Shown in pieces: positions 51,537 through 62,439 of a DNA stretch of 64,000 nucleotides; position 1 is the stretch's first letter, and each line of letters opens with the position of its first letter. Below the pieces are notes generated by a model. It worked only from the letters and a program-made list of their open reading frames with translations. It had not been told where the DNA came from and ran no database searches. A program made the position numbers and the translations under genes. Where the stretch lies: the NCBI RefSeq assembly GCF_022201045.2, contig NC_068560.1:36915001-36979000 (forward strand). Reading direction: 5' to 3'. This stretch comes from Citrus sinensis (Eukaryota; Streptophyta; Magnoliopsida; Sapindales; Rutaceae).

Positions 51537-53056
51537 TCTAGAAAATACAAGACATTCGGAGTATTTTTAAACTGTAATAACGCTAGCCATGTGTAATAAT
51601 TATTCGACTAACAAACATTAACAAGATAAGATAAATGACTGAAAGGCTGAAAGCAAAATTTAAACTATCGGGTCATGCATCCTACTGTTTTTAAGATTCT
51701 TTTAGGTGATGGTTGGTTTGGAGGTAGAGGAGGGGGATCCATAATCCATTGTCCGGTTGGCAAAAAAATGATGGAATTCAAATTCAAAGAAATTTTAAGT
51801 TCCTTCAAATTGAGTGAGTAATCAAAATTCCTCATTGACTAGAAAATAAGATTTCCAAATATACCATTTTTAGAATTTTGAATTAATTACCTTATTTTTA
51901 TTAAATTATTATTATTTATAATTTTTTAAAAAATAATATTATAATTTATTATTCTGGAATATATATATATATATATATAACGAGGTGGACTGCCACCGGA
52001 CTGTCACATCATGAACTCCTTTGGTAACGGGTGGAACATCACCACTGGTGCAATTTGATTCGTCCTGAGTCAATCTATGTAGTTGCACTGTTAGTGACAT
52101 AGAAAAAACTGCGCTTTTCCGTTCAGGTAAATCTAGTGTACCAGATGAATAGATCTAGAAAATTCAATCGGAATGGTGAAATTGACGCGCCGAAAATTAG
52201 TTCTTCTGCATCGTCGGCAACCTTTAACTTTTGGAGTTAACTTGAAACCGAATGTATTTCAGAATTTTAATTGTTTATTGTTATATTTAAAGTGAAAGCC
52301 GCCCTTTTGAATTTTTTTTTTTTTTTGGTCAAATGAACAGCTTCAACTATGGATTTTTTTATTATTAATTTTTTTTTAACACGACTACTCCTATTTAGCT
52401 TGTCACTAAGTGAGCCACTTTTATGGGACTGCTTAAAATGATTTTTGTTTTAATTTTCCTTATATATTAGCTTAGGAGATAATGAACCACTTTTTATGGA
52501 ACATGCATGCACCTGCAATAATTCAAAGGGAGAAGATGATACTAATATCTTCCCCGTTAACCCTATAAGCATGAACTTAAACCCTTTTTCAGATTAATCA
52601 AGTAGAAATAGTCATTCCCCGAAATACCCTTGACCTACTTTATTGTGCCACCTCCCTCCCTGACATAAGATTCCTTATGATTTGTTCAGGAATTTATCAA
52701 TACTGTACTTTGAACAGTTATAAATCCCGTACAGGCAGTAAAAGGTGGTAACAGTAATAAGTTAATAATAAGACAATAATTAACAGCAACCGAAAAAGAA
52801 AGAAATTTACCTGAAAGATATGTATTAGTTAACAAATAATAATAATCATAATAAAAAAAAGGGTACAAGTCATGGGATCCAGCTGGAATTGGGGAAATTT
52901 CGTCTCCACCCCACATGTGACATGCCTAATCACCTCGCCCCCCCCCAACAAACTCTTCGGATGGGAGATTCCTCCTATGCCCCTATTTAGTCTTTACTGC
53001 TTTATTCTATAATTAAAATTTTTATTTTTTATTTCCAATTTTCACCCTTCTTTCTC
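51537..53056. other. Intergenic and bZIP promoter
   Basis: Contains (AT)n at 51960-51979. A patch at 51981-52250 is less AT-rich and may be a retroelement fragment. Towards the bZIP gene there is a C9 run near 52941. No further gene. Confidence 0.4.
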
Positions 53057-53064
53057 TATAAATT
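53057..53064 (+). promoter_or_regulatory. TATA box of the bZIP gene
   Basis: TATAAATT preceded by TTTCTC. A start about 30 bases downstream gives a leader of roughly 530 nt, long enough to hold the uORF cluster. Confidence 0.65.
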
Positions 53065-53241
53065 GCTTCTCCAATACCCTCATCAACCTCTCCCGCTTCC
53101 CCTCTTTCCTCCTCCTCCAATCTTTTCCCCACTCTTATCTCTTTGTTATTCAGTTTCTGATCAGGTTCTAGGGTTTTGCTTAATTAGATCATTAAACCCT
53201 AATTTCTTTTTTCTTTTTCCTGCTTCAATAAGGAAACATTG

Positions 53242-53274
53242 ATGTTAAAGATTTGGTCGTTGATCGATGTTTGA
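53242..53274 (+). CDS. uORF1 of the bZIP leader (10 residues)
   Basis: ATG to TGA, peptide MLKIWSLIDV. It lies upstream of the sucrose-control uORF, as uORF1 does in S1 bZIP leaders. Its sequence is not expected to be conserved. Confidence 0.5.
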   Translation: MLKIWSLIDV

Positions 53275-53296
53275 GATTGATGTCTCCGGTTGTTAG
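53267..53296 (+). CDS. Short uORF overlapping uORF1 and the sucrose-control uORF
   Basis: ATG to TAG, peptide MFEIDVSGC, out of frame with both neighbours. It starts inside uORF1 and ends 17 bases inside the sucrose-control uORF, so ribosomes using it would bypass the latter's first ATG. Confidence 0.45.
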   Translation: MFEIDVSGC

Positions 53297-53405
53297 TGAA
53301 ATCCTCCGTTCCGGGTTTATGATAAATTCCTCCCTGAGGCGTAGGACCCATCTTGTTCAATCTTTCTCTGTTGTTTTCCTCTACTGGTTTTATGTTTTCT
53401 CATAA
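53280..53405 (+). CDS. SC-uORF: Sucrose-control uORF (SC-peptide, CPuORF1 group)
   Basis: A 41-residue uORF in the leader of the bZIP gene. It begins MSPVVSEILRSGFMINSSLR, continues with HLVQSFSVVFLYWFYVFS and ends in a stop at 53403-53405. This is the conserved sucrose-control peptide of group S1 bZIP mRNAs. In Arabidopsis bZIP11, high sucrose makes ribosomes stall on this nascent peptide and represses translation of the main frame. The C-terminal YWFYVFS needed for stalling is complete here, and the internal Met14 could serve as a second start. It ends 214 bases before the main ATG. Confidence 0.97.
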   Translation: MSPVVSEILRSGFMINSSLRRRTHLVQSFSVVFLYWFYVFS

Positions 53406-53619
53406 ATAACTTCTCATCTCAGTCCTCAAATATATATTTATATACATATTTATATATACAGGGGCCTCCCTATAGATTTATTACAGGCAGAAAATATATA
53501 ACAAGGGGTCCTGTGTCTTCGGAGGCAGGGCAGGTTCTGAAGACCTTAGTTTTTATTAGTGAGTTTGTAGGTTTTTTTTTTTTTTTTTAATCCAGATATT
53601 ATTGTCATCTTCGGAATAT

Positions 53620-54111
53620 ATGGCTTCCTCTAGTGGGAATTCCTCAGGTTGCAGCAGTCGTGATGGTCAAAACTCAGCATCCGAAGAAGATTTCCAGTTA
53701 GCGATGGATCAGAGAAAGAGGAAGAGAATGCAATCGAATCGGGAATCAGCCAGGAGATCAAGGATGAGAAAACAGAAGCACTTGGATGATTTGATTGCCC
53801 AAGTGGATCAGCTAAGGAAAGAGAATAACCAAATCTTGACAAGCGTCAACATCACCACCCAGCACTACATGAACATTGAGTCTGAGAACTCCGTTTTAAG
53901 GGCTCAGTTATTGGAACTTACTCAAAGGCTTGACTCTCTCAACGACATCCTCAATTTTATTAACACAAGCAGTGGGATTCTCGACACTACTGATCATCAT
54001 CATCACCCACATGCCCATGATGATTTCATTAACAACAACCCAATGGACACCAACACCATGTTTCTGAACCAACCCATCATGGCTTCTCCAGATATCTTTC
54101 AATACTATTGA
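53620..54111 (+). CDS. bZIP44: Group S1 bZIP transcription factor (bZIP44/bZIP11-like)
   Basis: Single-exon DNA-binding protein of 163 residues that, in this group, heterodimerises with group C bZIPs and controls amino-acid and sugar metabolism under low energy. The ATG at 53620 gives MASSSGNSSGCSSRDG; the frame is open six codons farther up, but without an ATG. The basic region QRKRKRMQSNRESARRSRMR has the N40-x7-R48 signature, and L58 starts the zipper at the usual nine-residue spacing. The zipper extends to about residue 112 (NHxN-type STxTTQHYxxxESENSVLR segment included). The RMRKQKHLDDL run favours bZIP44 over bZIP11. A His-rich stretch (126-133) precedes a tail with NQPIMASPDIFQYY, the group's C-terminal motif. 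Translation is expected to be sucrose-repressed through the upstream SC-uORF. Confidence 0.96.
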   Translation: MASSSGNSSGCSSRDGQNSASEEDFQLAMDQRKRKRMQSNRESARRSRMRKQKHLDDLIAQVDQLRKENNQILTSVNITTQHYMNIESENSVLRAQLLELTQRLDSLNDILNFINTSSGILDTTDHHHHPHAHDDFINNNPMDTNTMFLNQPIMASPDIFQYY

Positions 54112-54922
54112 TCAGGATCATCATCCTGTGGTTCATATTTGGTCAATTCTGCCCTCGGTGTCTCTCTGGATTGGCGTTTTTTATTGGTGTTTCTTTAATG
54201 TGAGTTTTTTTATTATTATTATATATTATGATATTTAGTTTCCAGTTTGTGAGGACATGAGAGAATCAATGGCACATGCAATTGGAGTAAAATAAATCTG
54301 CCCAGTATAAATATGCTGTGAAGGGCTCTGAATGAATTAATTAATGTATGTGGTCTCTCTGGTTTTTAATGTAAATAGATTTTATTCAATTTTGTGTCGT
54401 GTTTTCTTCTTTGTCTTAAAAGTAATATTTTTTATAATATGATTCGGTTATATAGATGTAAATCATGCAACTTTTGGTTGTCCAACTCCAGCCAATAATT
54501 TATTTGGTTATGCAAAAATTGTTTGGAATTTCGCCTCTCAGTAAACCACAGGCGCAGCAGCCATATGATGTCAGGGAGTGAGTAATTTAATCAAGCAAGA
54601 AAAAAAAAACTGAAATTAATTCAGGGTTAATTATTGTTTAATTTTCTTGATTATTATAGAGGGTAGGTAGGTGCATTTACCTACTAATGACCAATGAAAG
54701 AGAGATTTTTCCATAGGCTTTGTGGGCCTTTGCCTCCTCTAAGAGGTTACCGAAAGAAACAGCTTTTAATTTAATTCTTAAATATAAAAAAAAAAACTTT
54801 TGCTTAATTTGTTATGGTTGGATTTGTTGCGCCTTCGTTTTCTTCCAATGGTGATCTAATTTCCTTTTTTTTTGGTGGTTTGCCTATAATTAATTAGAGT
54901 TAATGGGTCGTTCTATGATGGA
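54112..54922. other. bZIP 3' UTR and downstream intergenic DNA
   Basis: 3' UTR follows the TGA at 54109-54111; its end is not defined. Beyond about 54400 nothing is recognised. Confidence 0.5.
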
Positions 54923-55052
54923 GCATTAATGATGATTATAAAAATAAATATTAAATCTGTACTTATTAATACTTTAGAGTGGAGCAGGCATTAATGATGA
55001 TTATAAAAATAAATATTAAATCTGTACTTATTAATACTCTAGAGTGGAGCAG
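54923..55052 (+). repeat. 65-bp tandem duplication
   Basis: Two adjacent 65-base copies (54923-54987, 54988-55052) start gcattaatgatgatta and end gagtggagcag, with one difference (actttag versus actctag). The near identity points to a recent event. Confidence 0.95.
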
Positions 55053-58000
55053 TTTCATTGTATTCACTACTTTAATTGAAAAAATATTTTTTTCACTCTT
55101 ATAATTTGATGTAATAGCTCATTTTTCTCTGTCCATTTAAGGAATATTTTAAAACACTTTTATTAATTTGCTATTAGTTTATTTGTTGTTTGATTATAAT
55201 TTATTGAGGAAAATTAGATATTTAATTAAAGAGATACTAAATATTTTTAAAATAAATTTCTAAAATATAATTAAATAACAAGTGACTCTCAACATAAATT
55301 TACAATTTAAGAGTAATTTAATGAAATAGTACTGATGCTCAAAGAATATGAATATATATATATATATATATATATTAATTTTTTTGAATGAAGTCAACAA
55401 TGACATAGCTCGATTAAGCAATAAAATAATTGTCATTAGCCACAAACTATAATTAACATAACATCTTCGCGTGATTGACAGAAAAACTCAAAAGTAACAA
55501 ACTCTAAGATTGAAAATGACTTGTTTGATTTATTACTTAATCGCGAATATTGAATAGAAAAATGTATTTGAATATTAAAACTTGCAAATTTATTCATGAC
55601 GCTGTTAAGTGAGTAATTTTAGAGAAAAAAAAAATAAAGAAAAATTAATTAAACAAATAAAGTACTAAGAAACAAAGACGTACAAAGTTGACTGGTTCTG
55701 TGCGTTTAAATTGAAAAACAAAAAAATAAAAGTTGGCAAAAGCTGTGTTTCACATGGCACTCTAATGCAAATCCAAAAATAAAAAGTCCTTTAATAGCCA
55801 AATTTTCCGATTCGTTCTTCGTTTCAAGTCTCGAAAACTCTAAATTAACATTTGTTTGGCACCAACGACACTTCATCGCTTAAATTAGCATTTGGTTAAT
55901 GAAAGATAAAGCAAAATAAAGTAGGAAATTTATGAAAGTGCTCCTCCGGTGGGTTTGTGTCCTCCTGAATTCTTGTGTAACAAAGGTAGACAAAATCAAT
56001 CTCGCAGAAAGAACGTTTGGATTCTCATTTCTTAATGTGTGAGCTGATGATATAATGGGATTCGGAAAAAGGAAAATTACTTTTATTTTTTATTTTTTTT
56101 TTCCCTTTAAATTGTCTGAGTGTTGCATGTGTTTTTTTTGTGCTTTTGGACACATGATGAAATTGAATTTTTCGGTGCGAATAATGACGTGCAACTACAT
56201 GCTACCGTACAAATGGATGGTCACGTATAATTATACTGCGTAAGCAGAAGGTCATGCCGTCATATCATATGGGATACTGGCTGGATTCTGTCTTCACAAC
56301 CAAACACTGCATATCAATTTTTTGGACTTGACTAGCTACAGACTGCAGCATCAGCCGTTGGATGTGGAGTGAGAAACTAAACAATAGAAAATCGGATGAT
56401 GGGGGATGACGGGAGATGTTTGTTACAGAATCTGTACCATAGACAGGTCCCAATTTTTCTAGCTTCTCAAATTTTTTAAATAAATTTACTTACCTACCCA
56501 CTTTTAATTTTTTTAATTTAAAAAAGAGCCCCGCTCTCAATTTTCTTACAATATTAATCAATTACGATCTTTTTTTAACCAAAAGTACACTTAATCACCC
56601 AAAACACAAAATAAGGAGGTATCTCTCCCATCTCCCATCGCCCACGATCTTCACGTTCATCGTTCGGCTTTTAATCATTATTCATGTATAACACTTTGTT
56701 GATGTGGGGGTCCCCAAAAAAAAAAAAAAAAAAAAAAGTCACCATACAACTTAATTTTTGCTGAGATCTAGGACAACGGAACGTCGCTCAATACATGTTT
56801 GACAAAATGCTTAGCTGAGCACATGTCCAAACTACTAAAATCTTAACGAACTCAAAACGAAAACCTATCGCACTCATTCGTAATATACTGCTTAGCTTGC
56901 TGCCTTCTTAATTTAGTTTTATTTTTATTTTTAAAAAAATTGGGCAATGCCAGCGAGCTTTGCTGCTATCGCCCACAAATTGTCTACGCGACGCTAGCGA
57001 GCTCACTGTCGTCGCCCACAATTCTTGAAGGATAGAGTATGGGCAGTGGGCATCATCGCTCGGGCGGGGCGACGATATGCGTCAATGGACTTGGAATAAA
57101 TCAAAATATACGAACTTGATGAACCGAAAATTGATGTTAGTGTTCAGAGTTTTTTTTTTGAGAATTAGTGTTCAGAGTTATTGATTGCTCTTTGAGAGGC
57201 AAAGGTAATGTTGTACTGAAAGTTATGTATGTGTTTGGTTGTTAAAGTCATGTGTGGTTATTATTTTGTCAGAGTGGATGGTCGATGGAAGCCATCTACC
57301 CAATGTCGGTTTTGTTGACTTTTGTTTACTTTAATGGTAGTTTAATCCAAAATCGGTGTAAGTGGTTAACAAGCAAAGATTTGTTGGATGGTTTGTTTTG
57401 ATAAAGAAATTTTATATGTGGCTCGATAGGTCAATTTATTTATTTACTTATCTATTTATTTTTGCAAGTTAATCATTGTAAGTAATATAAAATTTGGTCA
57501 CTAACACTGTGCTATGCGTCATTAAAAACATTATGGATTTGGAGACTTCGGACATGCAATGTAAAAACAGAATAACAAATCTGAGAAAATAAAAGTATGT
57601 GAGTCACGTGATTTATAAATAAATATAAATGAGAAAGACTAAATAAAATAGAAAAAGGGAAAATAATGGGTGAGATTAGGCTTGAACATCTAATCTTTCT
57701 CGGTGAAAACTACCTATAAATAGAGGTATTGAATTAATTAAAGGGGACCGGACATAAATTCTCAAGATAAAATTAATAAATTTTCTCTCGTGAATAAAGA
57801 GATAAAAGTACTCTCTATACTTAAGATTACATTTCTCGTTAATTTCTAATATTTTCGAATGAACTAAACATTGACTTAAGTATCGGAATTCAAAGATGAA
57901 GGATGTAATTATCGTTTTCAAGTATTGAAGGAAATTTGGAACCTTCGTGATGGTATGTTTAATTATATTTTCAAAAGAGGACAAGATTAAAGATATATAT

Positions 58001-60090
58001 ATATATATATATAACCTCTCTCGTTTTCTTTTGTGCACAATTCCTAATTTTATATGGCCTAGCTAGATTCATTGCATTTTCCCCATGTTATTACTTTAAT
58101 TAGTCATTGCATTGCATGTTCGAATTCCAACTACCCACAACAATTCTGTCTATGATAGCGTTAATGATGCTGCAAATATTTCAATATAGTGGAGACGACA
58201 TTGAAGTAAAAGTGAACCTGTAATGCATGTTTATTTTAAATTTCCTGAAACTCAATGCGCATCGTTGGCAGTCCCTTTATCTTGCACGTTCAGCCAATTG
58301 CACTATTTTTCTTTAAGAAATTTTAGGACTTGCCATTTGCATAAGCCCCGCTGTGGAGCCGTATAAGTTTTCAATATAATACAACTATATATTTTTTCCA
58401 AACTTAATTGGGGACTTGTTCGTTATTGTCATACTTCGGCTTGCTTTTAATTTTTAAAACTAAATAAACACTCACCTTTTTTTTTTTTTTTCAAATCCAA
58501 TGTTTATCGATCACTCGCTTTAGCTTTTATACTTAATAATTGATTAATGATTAGATTTTGTAAAAATACCGAAAATTCCATAATTACCACAGTCCCAAAG
58601 GAGTTCTTCTTTGTTGAACAGTTTTGATTCTCACACTAGTTCTTTTTTTCTTTTTTTTTTTAGGTTAAATTTTACTATGTGTATATCTCAATCAATCATA
58701 TAAGAGAAAAATACACATATTTTTCCATGCGTATAAAGAGTCCTTGACACTTTATTTTATTGAAGACTTTTCTGTCCTAAAGTGGTGTAGAAAAAGATTA
58801 TGACGTCATCGACACATTTTACAGGTGGGAACATAAAGATGTTGATTAAGAAAATGCATAAATGAAAATTAACAAGGGCACCAAAAGCAATAAAAAGGGA
58901 GCAAGAAGTTAGTGAATTTGGGTACTGCAATGCATTTTTAATTCGACCAATAGCCATAAGGGGAAGCAAAAATATGATGCAATCCATTTGTCATCCCTTT
59001 TTCATTTCTGGATTTTGATTGCTTGTTGGGGAAAAAAAAAGAAAGAAAAAAAAAAGGTTCAATGATGACTAATATTGTAATTTGATGATTAGAAGATGAC
59101 GAAAGCTAGTGGTTGCCATTTTTTTTTTTAAAAAAAAATTAATAAAGAGTTGCATCCGGTTGAGAAAATGGTGTCATTTTCCCTGTCTATGTTTAGTGCA
59201 GAGTCAGTAGTTTCAAATGGCTCTATGCTACGAATAAATAATTTAATCTTGCACGGTGGAGAGCAGTTATTACCAAGGGCAAATTAATAATATTATATTA
59301 GAACGTCATTATTTGATGGACATAGGCCAACAAGATTAACAAAAAAGAAGATTTAATCATTCTGCATCAACGAGCATCATCCATCATATTATTCGTTCAC
59401 ATGTTGGGGTAATCTAATTGAACCAGGGGTTTTAATTTTCATGGGTTCAAGCTAGCTTTATCCATTTTCAATCACCCCCTGGTAAAAGCTCTACCCTTTA
59501 GTGATCCTAAATTTAAATGAACAATTTGACGACTTGGGAATTTAATCAGTATTCGGCATGGACTTCCCTCTCGTGTGCGTGCTTCAATTACAAGTTTTGG
59601 AGTAGGTTACTCTCTCTTAGTTCCAACTTTTTTTTTTTTAAGTAGAGCTTATCAAAAAATAAAGTAGGTCCATTAACATATGCGGTAATCAAACACGTTA
59701 ATTTTATGTCACTTGATATTTAGTTGAATAATATTGTGTAAGAGTTGCTTCACTTGCGGATTGAATCTCTTTAGAGGACTAATATGTGTATGTGTGTGTG
59801 TGTGTGTTTTTTTTTTTAAAAAAAAAAATTAAGTAGAGATACACATTTCTTCTGTTAATTTTATGATTATACAATAAATACCCGTAATTAAAAAAAAAAA
59901 AAGGCTTTAATTTGTATTAGCTTTCGCTTTTGACAGTGGCCTGCAGCATAAAAGGGCAAAAGGCAGTAGAGAGTATGATGTGAGACTATAATGACATGCC
60001 CACAAATAGATATAAAATAACCCAAATAATTGAGTGCAAAGAGACGCAAAGTAAATTCATTTCAAAATTTGGTTAGTTGTGACAAGCAAA
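55053..60090. other. Long intergenic region, no gene recognised
   Basis: AT-rich with (TA)n at 55350-55374 and 57992-58012, A21-type tract near 56716-56737 and (TG)n near 59788-59807. A GC-rich island at 56940-57080 is listed separately. Short frames (57676-58038, 58757-58987) are low complexity. Confidence 0.5.
56940..57080. repeat. GC-rich island with two imperfect repeats
   Basis: Within AT-rich DNA, the block agcgagctttgctgctatcg, then cccacaaattg, recurs as agcgagctcactgtcgtcgc, then ccacaattc. A third part contains gggcggggcgacgatatgcg. No gene recognised; probably a transposon or captured fragment. Confidence 0.5.
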
Positions 60091-60300
60091 TCTCATTATC
60101 AGGATAATGATAAGTTAGGTTGTTTTACTCGAGTTTTGTTGCTTATTACTTTGGAAGATTGTCAAGTTTCTCCCACAAAATAATTTTTTTTTTTAAAAAA
60201 AGAGGAGTCTCGTTATTAAAATAATGACAAGCTAAGTTATTTTACTCAAGTTTTGTTGCTTATTACTTTGGAAGATTGTCAGGTTTCTCTCTCAAAAAAA
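60091..60300 (+). repeat. Diverged direct repeat, period about 117 bp
   Basis: The segment tctcattatcaggataatga through gttttgttgcttattacttt and ggaagattgtcaagtttctc (60091-60171) recurs at 60208-60289 with scattered differences. Each copy is followed by an A- or T-rich run. Confidence 0.85.
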
Positions 60301-60684
60301 AAGAAATTAAGAAAAAAGAGGAGATAAAAGATCATTTATTGGTATTTTATTTGGAAAATATAAAATAATATTTATTATAAAAAGAATATTTAAAAAAATA
60401 ATAAAAATTACATGAAAAGTCTTATTATTAATTTTTTATTTATACTAAAACCTAATATTTCTTCTTCTAAAAAAATAAATATTTCTTATTTTTAATATGT
60501 AAAATTTTATTTTTAATTTCAACTTATATTATTTATTTAATTTATAATTAATATAAATAAAAATATATTTGAAATTAAAAAAATAATGTAAAATTATGAT
60601 ACCAAGCGATTATCAAGTATTATAAAAACAATAAGAAGATAAATAGTATATATTAATTCAATGGAGAGAAAATTGACAATCCCC
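60300..60684 (-). mobile_element. Long-TIR MITE family, copy C
   Basis: Read on the minus strand it begins GGGGATTGTCAATTTTCTCT and continues CATTGAATTAATATATACTA, closely matching the left end of copy B. Interior blocks such as ATTATAAATTAAATAAA and AAAAATTAATAATAAGA also match. The far end appears truncated near the 60.2-kb direct repeat. Confidence 0.65.
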
Positions 60685-61084
60685 TTATTAAAACTAAGTC
60701 CCAAATCATCGAAGTGTTAAGTTTGCAATCCTTATCGACAAACTTACTTAAACATTAGAGTCCCAGGCATCAAAGAAATGTAAACGTGGCAAAATTGCAG
60801 TAAATGGCAAGATGCAGTTTCACCAGACATGTTATTGTCATATTTTTAAATCCATTATCAGCGACTACTTGAACGCCAGACCTGCATTCATGAGTTAAGA
60901 GACATGTATAGGAATGGGAAAAGGCCACGGTTAATGGTAAGCACAAACATTATAATTAGATTTAATACATTTGCACAAGGCAGTTTTTCAACATAAATCC
61001 ATGCATTTTAGCTCAAAAGGCTCCCGTACAGCAGAACCACAACCAAAAAAGAATCCCAGACAAAATTCTCTCATATCAAGCACC

Positions 61085-62093
61085 TTATTCGTATGGAATT
61101 TGGATATAAGCAGCATCACAGAAGAATGGAAGGTCAGCATAAATACCCCTAAGAGCACATCTTATACACTCTAAAACAGTGAAAAGGAAACCAAATGCCA
61201 CAGCTGTCCAAAAGTGCATCCCCAGCTTACCCCAGTATATTCCATATGGCAACCAAGTGCTCGCAGTCCCTACCACCTGCAGAGCAATCTCCAATAGCAT
61301 TCCCATTACCACATGGAATCTGAAAAAGTGAGGCCACTCCTTTCTCCTCACCACTCCAAGATATGCAACAAAAAAATATGCCATCAAGAACCAGACTGGC
61401 AGTTTGCCAATGGCTTCGAGGAATGGATAGGTCAAATACTCAAAGTCTTCTAGGAATGGGTGTAAGTGATATGCTGTCTCAGCATACATCCATGTCTCAT
61501 GGAGTGGCATTAAGTAAGGGATGCATGCCAAGCTCCTCCACCACCATCTAGGCTTCTTGGTCATAGGAGGAAAACGAAAACTATACGGAACATCCTTTGA
61601 AGCTCGAGGAGACAAATGAGACCTGCGACTCATAGGTAATGAAGGGATAGTGTGTGCCAGACTACCTTGTTCCCCACTTAAAAGAGGGGTTGATGCAGCA
61701 GAAAGGTGCAAGACAGGAAAGCCTGCATTTAAAACGATATAGGTTAGAACAATGGATAAATCTAGCATTTCTGAATCATCAGGATTGCACAAATTCCCTA
61801 AGTATTTCCAAAATTAAGGTCCAGAAGCCAATTATGTTACACCGCATTTATTTTTATCCTGATGCAAAGCGAGAGAGAAAGAGAGGGACCATGGAGATGG
61901 TCATTTATATACCTCCAGAACTCCAGGATCCAACCCAGTGATGTGTTCCCCAAGAACTCCTGGTGCTTAAACCTGCTGAATGAGTAGGCGAACCAAGAAT
62001 ACTTGCAAAAACGGAACGATTTTGCTGTACATTACATTTATTTGAATTTGTGGGAGCGCACCCAGAAAGTGTAGTGTATCCGTTCAGAATCAT
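61085..62093 (-). CDS. TIC20-I: TIC20-I, chloroplast inner-envelope protein import channel
   Basis: Core channel component of the TIC complex in the inner envelope. Two minus-strand coding exons, 61913-62093 and 61085-61722, join (phase 1) into 272 residues, close to 274 in Arabidopsis. The start MILNGYTTLSGC resembles the family N-terminus. About 100 residues of Ser-rich transit peptide precede SPRASKDVPYSFRFPPMTKK. The conserved membrane domain follows: WWWRSLACIPYLMPLHETWM, AYHLHPFLEDFEYLTYPFLE, then hydrophobic segments near 169-185, 195-212 and 227-246, ending CDAAYIQIPYE. No lesions seen. Upstream splice signals (acceptor at 62097-62106, donor at 63298) show the leader is spliced. The promoter lies around 63420-63600 and is probably shared with a divergent gene to the right. 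Confidence 0.96.
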
Positions 62094-62328
62094 TGCCTAA
62101 ACCTAGATGAAAGACCACTGAAAGGAGAACGCAAGAAAAAATGTGAGCATAATAAGTGCAAAATGGAAAGAGCACCCCCAAAAGAAAAAAAAATTTAGAT
62201 AACAGAAGCAACCCTGCAAAATTTCTTCAGTTAGAATGCTGTCATTATGATATGTACATTCCAAATGTAAACCCTTTTTTTATAAATTTTGTTCCTTTTA
62301 AGGGAATATAATTATATTCGTCCCATAC

Positions 62329-62439
62329 CTCAACATAGACTAATAACGAATTGGGAACAGTTCCTATGCTCTTGTTGAGATGAACTTTCCAATCATTTGG
62401 AGGCAAAAATGACGGGTAAATGGTAGACTCACTAGGGTC
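62329..62439 (-). other. Exon-like open stretch upstream of TIC20-I
   Basis: The minus strand has a TTTAG acceptor, 37 open codons (DPSESTIYPSFLPPNDWKVH onward, ending SLLVYVE) and a GAG|GTATGG donor. Splicing to the TTTAG acceptor at 62097-62099 would read in frame into the TIC20-I ATG, but no in-frame ATG is visible further up. It may be a 5' UTR exon, an alternative coding exon, or chance. Confidence 0.35.

Noticed and set aside
53602..53619. A six-codon N-terminal extension of the bZIP
   Set aside because: It would start with TTG; the first ATG in this frame is at 53620 and matches the family start.
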